DNA of 64,000 bases. Origin: Hippophae tibetana. Taxonomy: Eukaryota; Streptophyta; Magnoliopsida; Rosales; Elaeagnaceae. Positions 62,382-64,000 of this stretch are shown piece after piece. The DNA lies in NCBI GenBank assembly GCA_037013495.1, contig CM072801.1, forward strand, positions 32,972,001 to 33,036,000. Direction: 5' to 3'. Position 1 is the first letter of the stretch. Each line of letters begins with the position of its first letter. Position numbers and translations under genes: made by a program. The notes beneath the pieces are model-generated. The model worked only from the letters and a program-made list of their open reading frames with translations. It searched no databases and was not told the origin of the DNA.

Positions 62382-64000
62382 AAACTGTAAAGGAGATATA
62401 TGTGCCGACCATGGGTTCTTTATATTTGTGTTCAATAAATCCCTATTTTTTGAAAAAAAGAGGAGAATAGTAAAAGAAAGAAGCAACTGTTGAAATTTAA
62501 AAAAAAAAACAAAACATTTGATAAATTCTACTCATAACTTTATACGACTATAACTTTTGACTCGATTATCGTAACGAAAATTATAATATATCAAATCGAA
62601 GCTCTTATCGATTCACACAATTATTTCTGGCCTCACTCTAGAACCTGAATTATATACCCAAATTTTATCATTTACATCAGTAACCAAGGGTTTTAGCTTT
62701 TCCTCGCAAATTTCTGTTTTACTTACTTTCGATTTTATTCAATAGAGCTCTAAAGGAGATATTTGTTCCGACCAAGGTTTCATTATTTATGTGTTCCATG
62801 AATCTATATTCTTCGAAAAGGAAATAGGAGAAGAGAAAAAGAAAGGAGAAACTGTTGAAATTTTCAATAAAACAAAACATTTAATAAATCGAACTTTCAA
62901 CTTTATACGACAAAAACTTTTCACTATGGTATCGTAAGGACTATTATAATATATCAAATTTAAGCTCTTATCGATTCACACAATTAGTGTTAGCCTCACT
63001 AAGGAACCTGAATTATGTACCCAAATCCATCATTTACATCACTTACCTAGGGTTTTAGGTTTTTCTCCCAAATTTCCGTTTTACATAGTTTTAATTTTAT
63101 TCAATAAAACTGTAAAGGAGATATATGTGCCGACCATGGGTTATTTATATATGTGTTCAATAAATCCCTATTTTTTGAAAAAAAAATAGGAGAATAGTAA
63201 AAGAAAGAAGCAACTGTTGAAATTTAAAAAAAAAACAAAATATTTGATAAATTCTACTCATAACTTTATACGACTATAACTTTTGACTCGATTATCCTAA
63301 CGAAAATTATAATATATCAAATCGAAGCTCTTATCAATTCACACAATTATTTCTAGCCTCACTATGGAACCTGAATTATATACCCAAATTCCATCATTTA
63401 CATCACTAACCAAGGGTTTTAGCTTTTTCTCGCAAATTTCCGTTTTACTTACTTTCGATTTTATTCAATAGAGCTCTAAAGGAGATATTTTTTACGACCA
63501 AGGTTTCATTATTTATGAGGTCCATAAATCTATATTCTTCGAAAAGGAAATAGGACAATAGAAAAAGAAAGGAGCAACTGTTGAAATTTTCAATAAAACA
63601 AAACATTTAAGAAATCGTACTTTCAACTTTATAGGACCAAAACTTTTGACTATGGTATCGTAAGGACTATTATAATATATCAAATTTAAGCTCTAATCGA
63701 TTCACACAATTAGTGGTAGCCTCAATAATGAACTTGAATTATGTACCCAAATCCATCATTTACATCACTTACCTAAGGTTTTAGGTTTTTCTCCCAAATT
63801 TCCGTTTTACTTAGTTTTAATTTTATTCAATAGAACTGTAAAGGAAATATTTGTGCCGACCATGGGTTCTTTATATATGTGTTCAATAAATCTCTATTTT
63901 TTGAAAAAATATAGGAGAATAGTAAAAGAAAGAAGCAACTGTTGAAATTTTAAAAAAAACAAAACATTTGATAAATTCTACTCATAACTTTATACGACTA
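62382..64000 (+). repeat. Third, incomplete HOR copy, cut by the window edge
   Basis: Starts: A5 62382, B 62745, A5 63107, B 63471, A1 63833 (168 bp present). It repeats the start of the 14-mer at an offset of 5,080-5,083 bp: TATATTTGTGTTC, CAAATTTTATCATT, ATTATCCTAACG, AGGACAATAG, CTCTAATCGATTC and CCTAAGGTTTTAGG all return. Small private changes (AAATCGTACTTTC, GAAAAAAAGAGG) show that it is a distinct copy. The array clearly continues beyond the window. Confidence 0.85.

Larger units (their letters stand above)
1..64000 (+). repeat. Satellite DNA array, ~362.7-bp monomer, A-B dimer of ~725 bp
   Basis: The same ~362-bp unit recurs head to tail from the first base to the last, always in the same orientation. 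I counted 177 monomer starts; 176 complete monomers span 1-63832, a mean of 362.7 bp. Two monomer types alternate. A reads GCCGACCATGGG near its start and AGTAAAAG at about +95. B reads ACGACCAAGG and then TCTATATTCTTCGAAAAGG. Both share AAAGGAGATATTTGT, CAACTGTTGAAATT, TATAATATATCAAAT, CTTATCGATTCACACAAT and ATTTACATCACT. By hand count monomer 1 is about 29.5% G+C. No spacer, inverted monomer or inserted element was seen. A satellite array is certain from the sequence. The link to a plant centromere or pericentromere is inference from monomer size and motif resemblance. Confidence 0.98.

Noticed and set aside
1-64000. CRISPR array
   Set aside because: The repeat is ~362 bp with no unique spacers; neighbouring units differ by scattered substitutions, not by repeat/spacer structure.
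1-64000. LTR retroelement or other mobile element carrying the repeat
   Set aside because: No long open frame, primer-binding site, terminal repeat pair or target duplication was seen; all repeats are head-to-tail monomers.
1-64000. Ribosomal intergenic spacer or other gene-linked tandem repeat
   Set aside because: No rRNA, tRNA or other gene sequence is present anywhere in the window, and the array reaches both edges.
1-64000. An internal ~181-bp half-monomer repeat
   Set aside because: I compared the two halves of monomers 1 and 2 by eye and saw no convincing alignment, so the 362-bp unit does not look like a simple dimer of a 181-bp repeat.

Overview
The whole 64 kb is one uninterrupted satellite-DNA array. 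I find no protein-coding gene, RNA gene, transposon, CRISPR array or unique spacer. Every base belongs to a tandem repeat of about 362.7 bp (176 complete monomers plus one cut by the right edge, all in the same orientation). Monomer positions were read by eye, with each monomer starting at the GAACTGTAAAGG / GAGCTCTAAAGG motif, and are good to about 2 bp.

Organism: a eukaryote, most likely a flowering plant. The reasons are a monomer near 360 bp (about two nucleosomes, a common plant satellite size), about 29% G+C, an AAACCCTA telo-box-like octamer in most B monomers, and a core (AACTTTTGACTCGG, then TAATATATC, then AGCTCTTATCGATT) that from memory resembles the layout of some dicot centromeric satellites. 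CpG is not depleted, which argues against a vertebrate. I cannot name the species. A centromeric or pericentromeric location is plausible but unproven.

Layout: two monomer types alternate, A (360-367 bp, with a long oligo-A tract) and B (about 361-363 bp), about 80% alike by eye, giving a basic dimer of about 725 bp. A monomers fall into subtypes, called here A1 to A6. A1 has TTGAAAAAATATAGG and CTCATAAC. A2 has CCAGGGG and AGCAAGG. A3 has GAACTC and AAATCCCTTTTTTT. A4 has GACCTG and GGGTTG with TTTTTCGAAA. A5 has GATATATGTG, CCCTATTTTTTG and CTCGATTATCG. A6 has TTCCGACC with ATTTTCCTAAAA and AAATAAAGG. These are stacked into higher-order repeats (HORs) that change along the window. Kilobases 0-6.2 are a mixed field of A1-A4 dimers. 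Kilobases 6.2-14.5 hold an 11-monomer unit (3,987 bp) and a second copy enlarged by a 3-monomer duplication. Kilobases 14.5-22.5 hold 6- and 4-monomer units. Kilobases 21.2-29.2 hold two copies of another 11-monomer unit (3,991 bp). Kilobases 29.4-36.3 are less regular and A6-rich. Kilobases 36.3-39.2 are a 4-monomer duplication. Kilobases 42-49 are a clear 6-monomer HOR of 2,174 bp. Kilobases 49.3-64 hold a 22-monomer unit (7,990 bp), its 14-monomer shortened copy (5,080 bp) and the start of a third.

The strict A-B alternation breaks at only four places (near 10118, 11696, 25228 and 29219). At each a hybrid monomer starts as B, ends as A, and is followed by another B. These hybrids account for the odd-numbered (11-mer, 3-mer) units and are the clearest record of out-of-register exchange. 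I see no new gene system here. The interest lies in the nested architecture, the one-sided polarity of the A/B hybrids, and monomer variants that mark domains.
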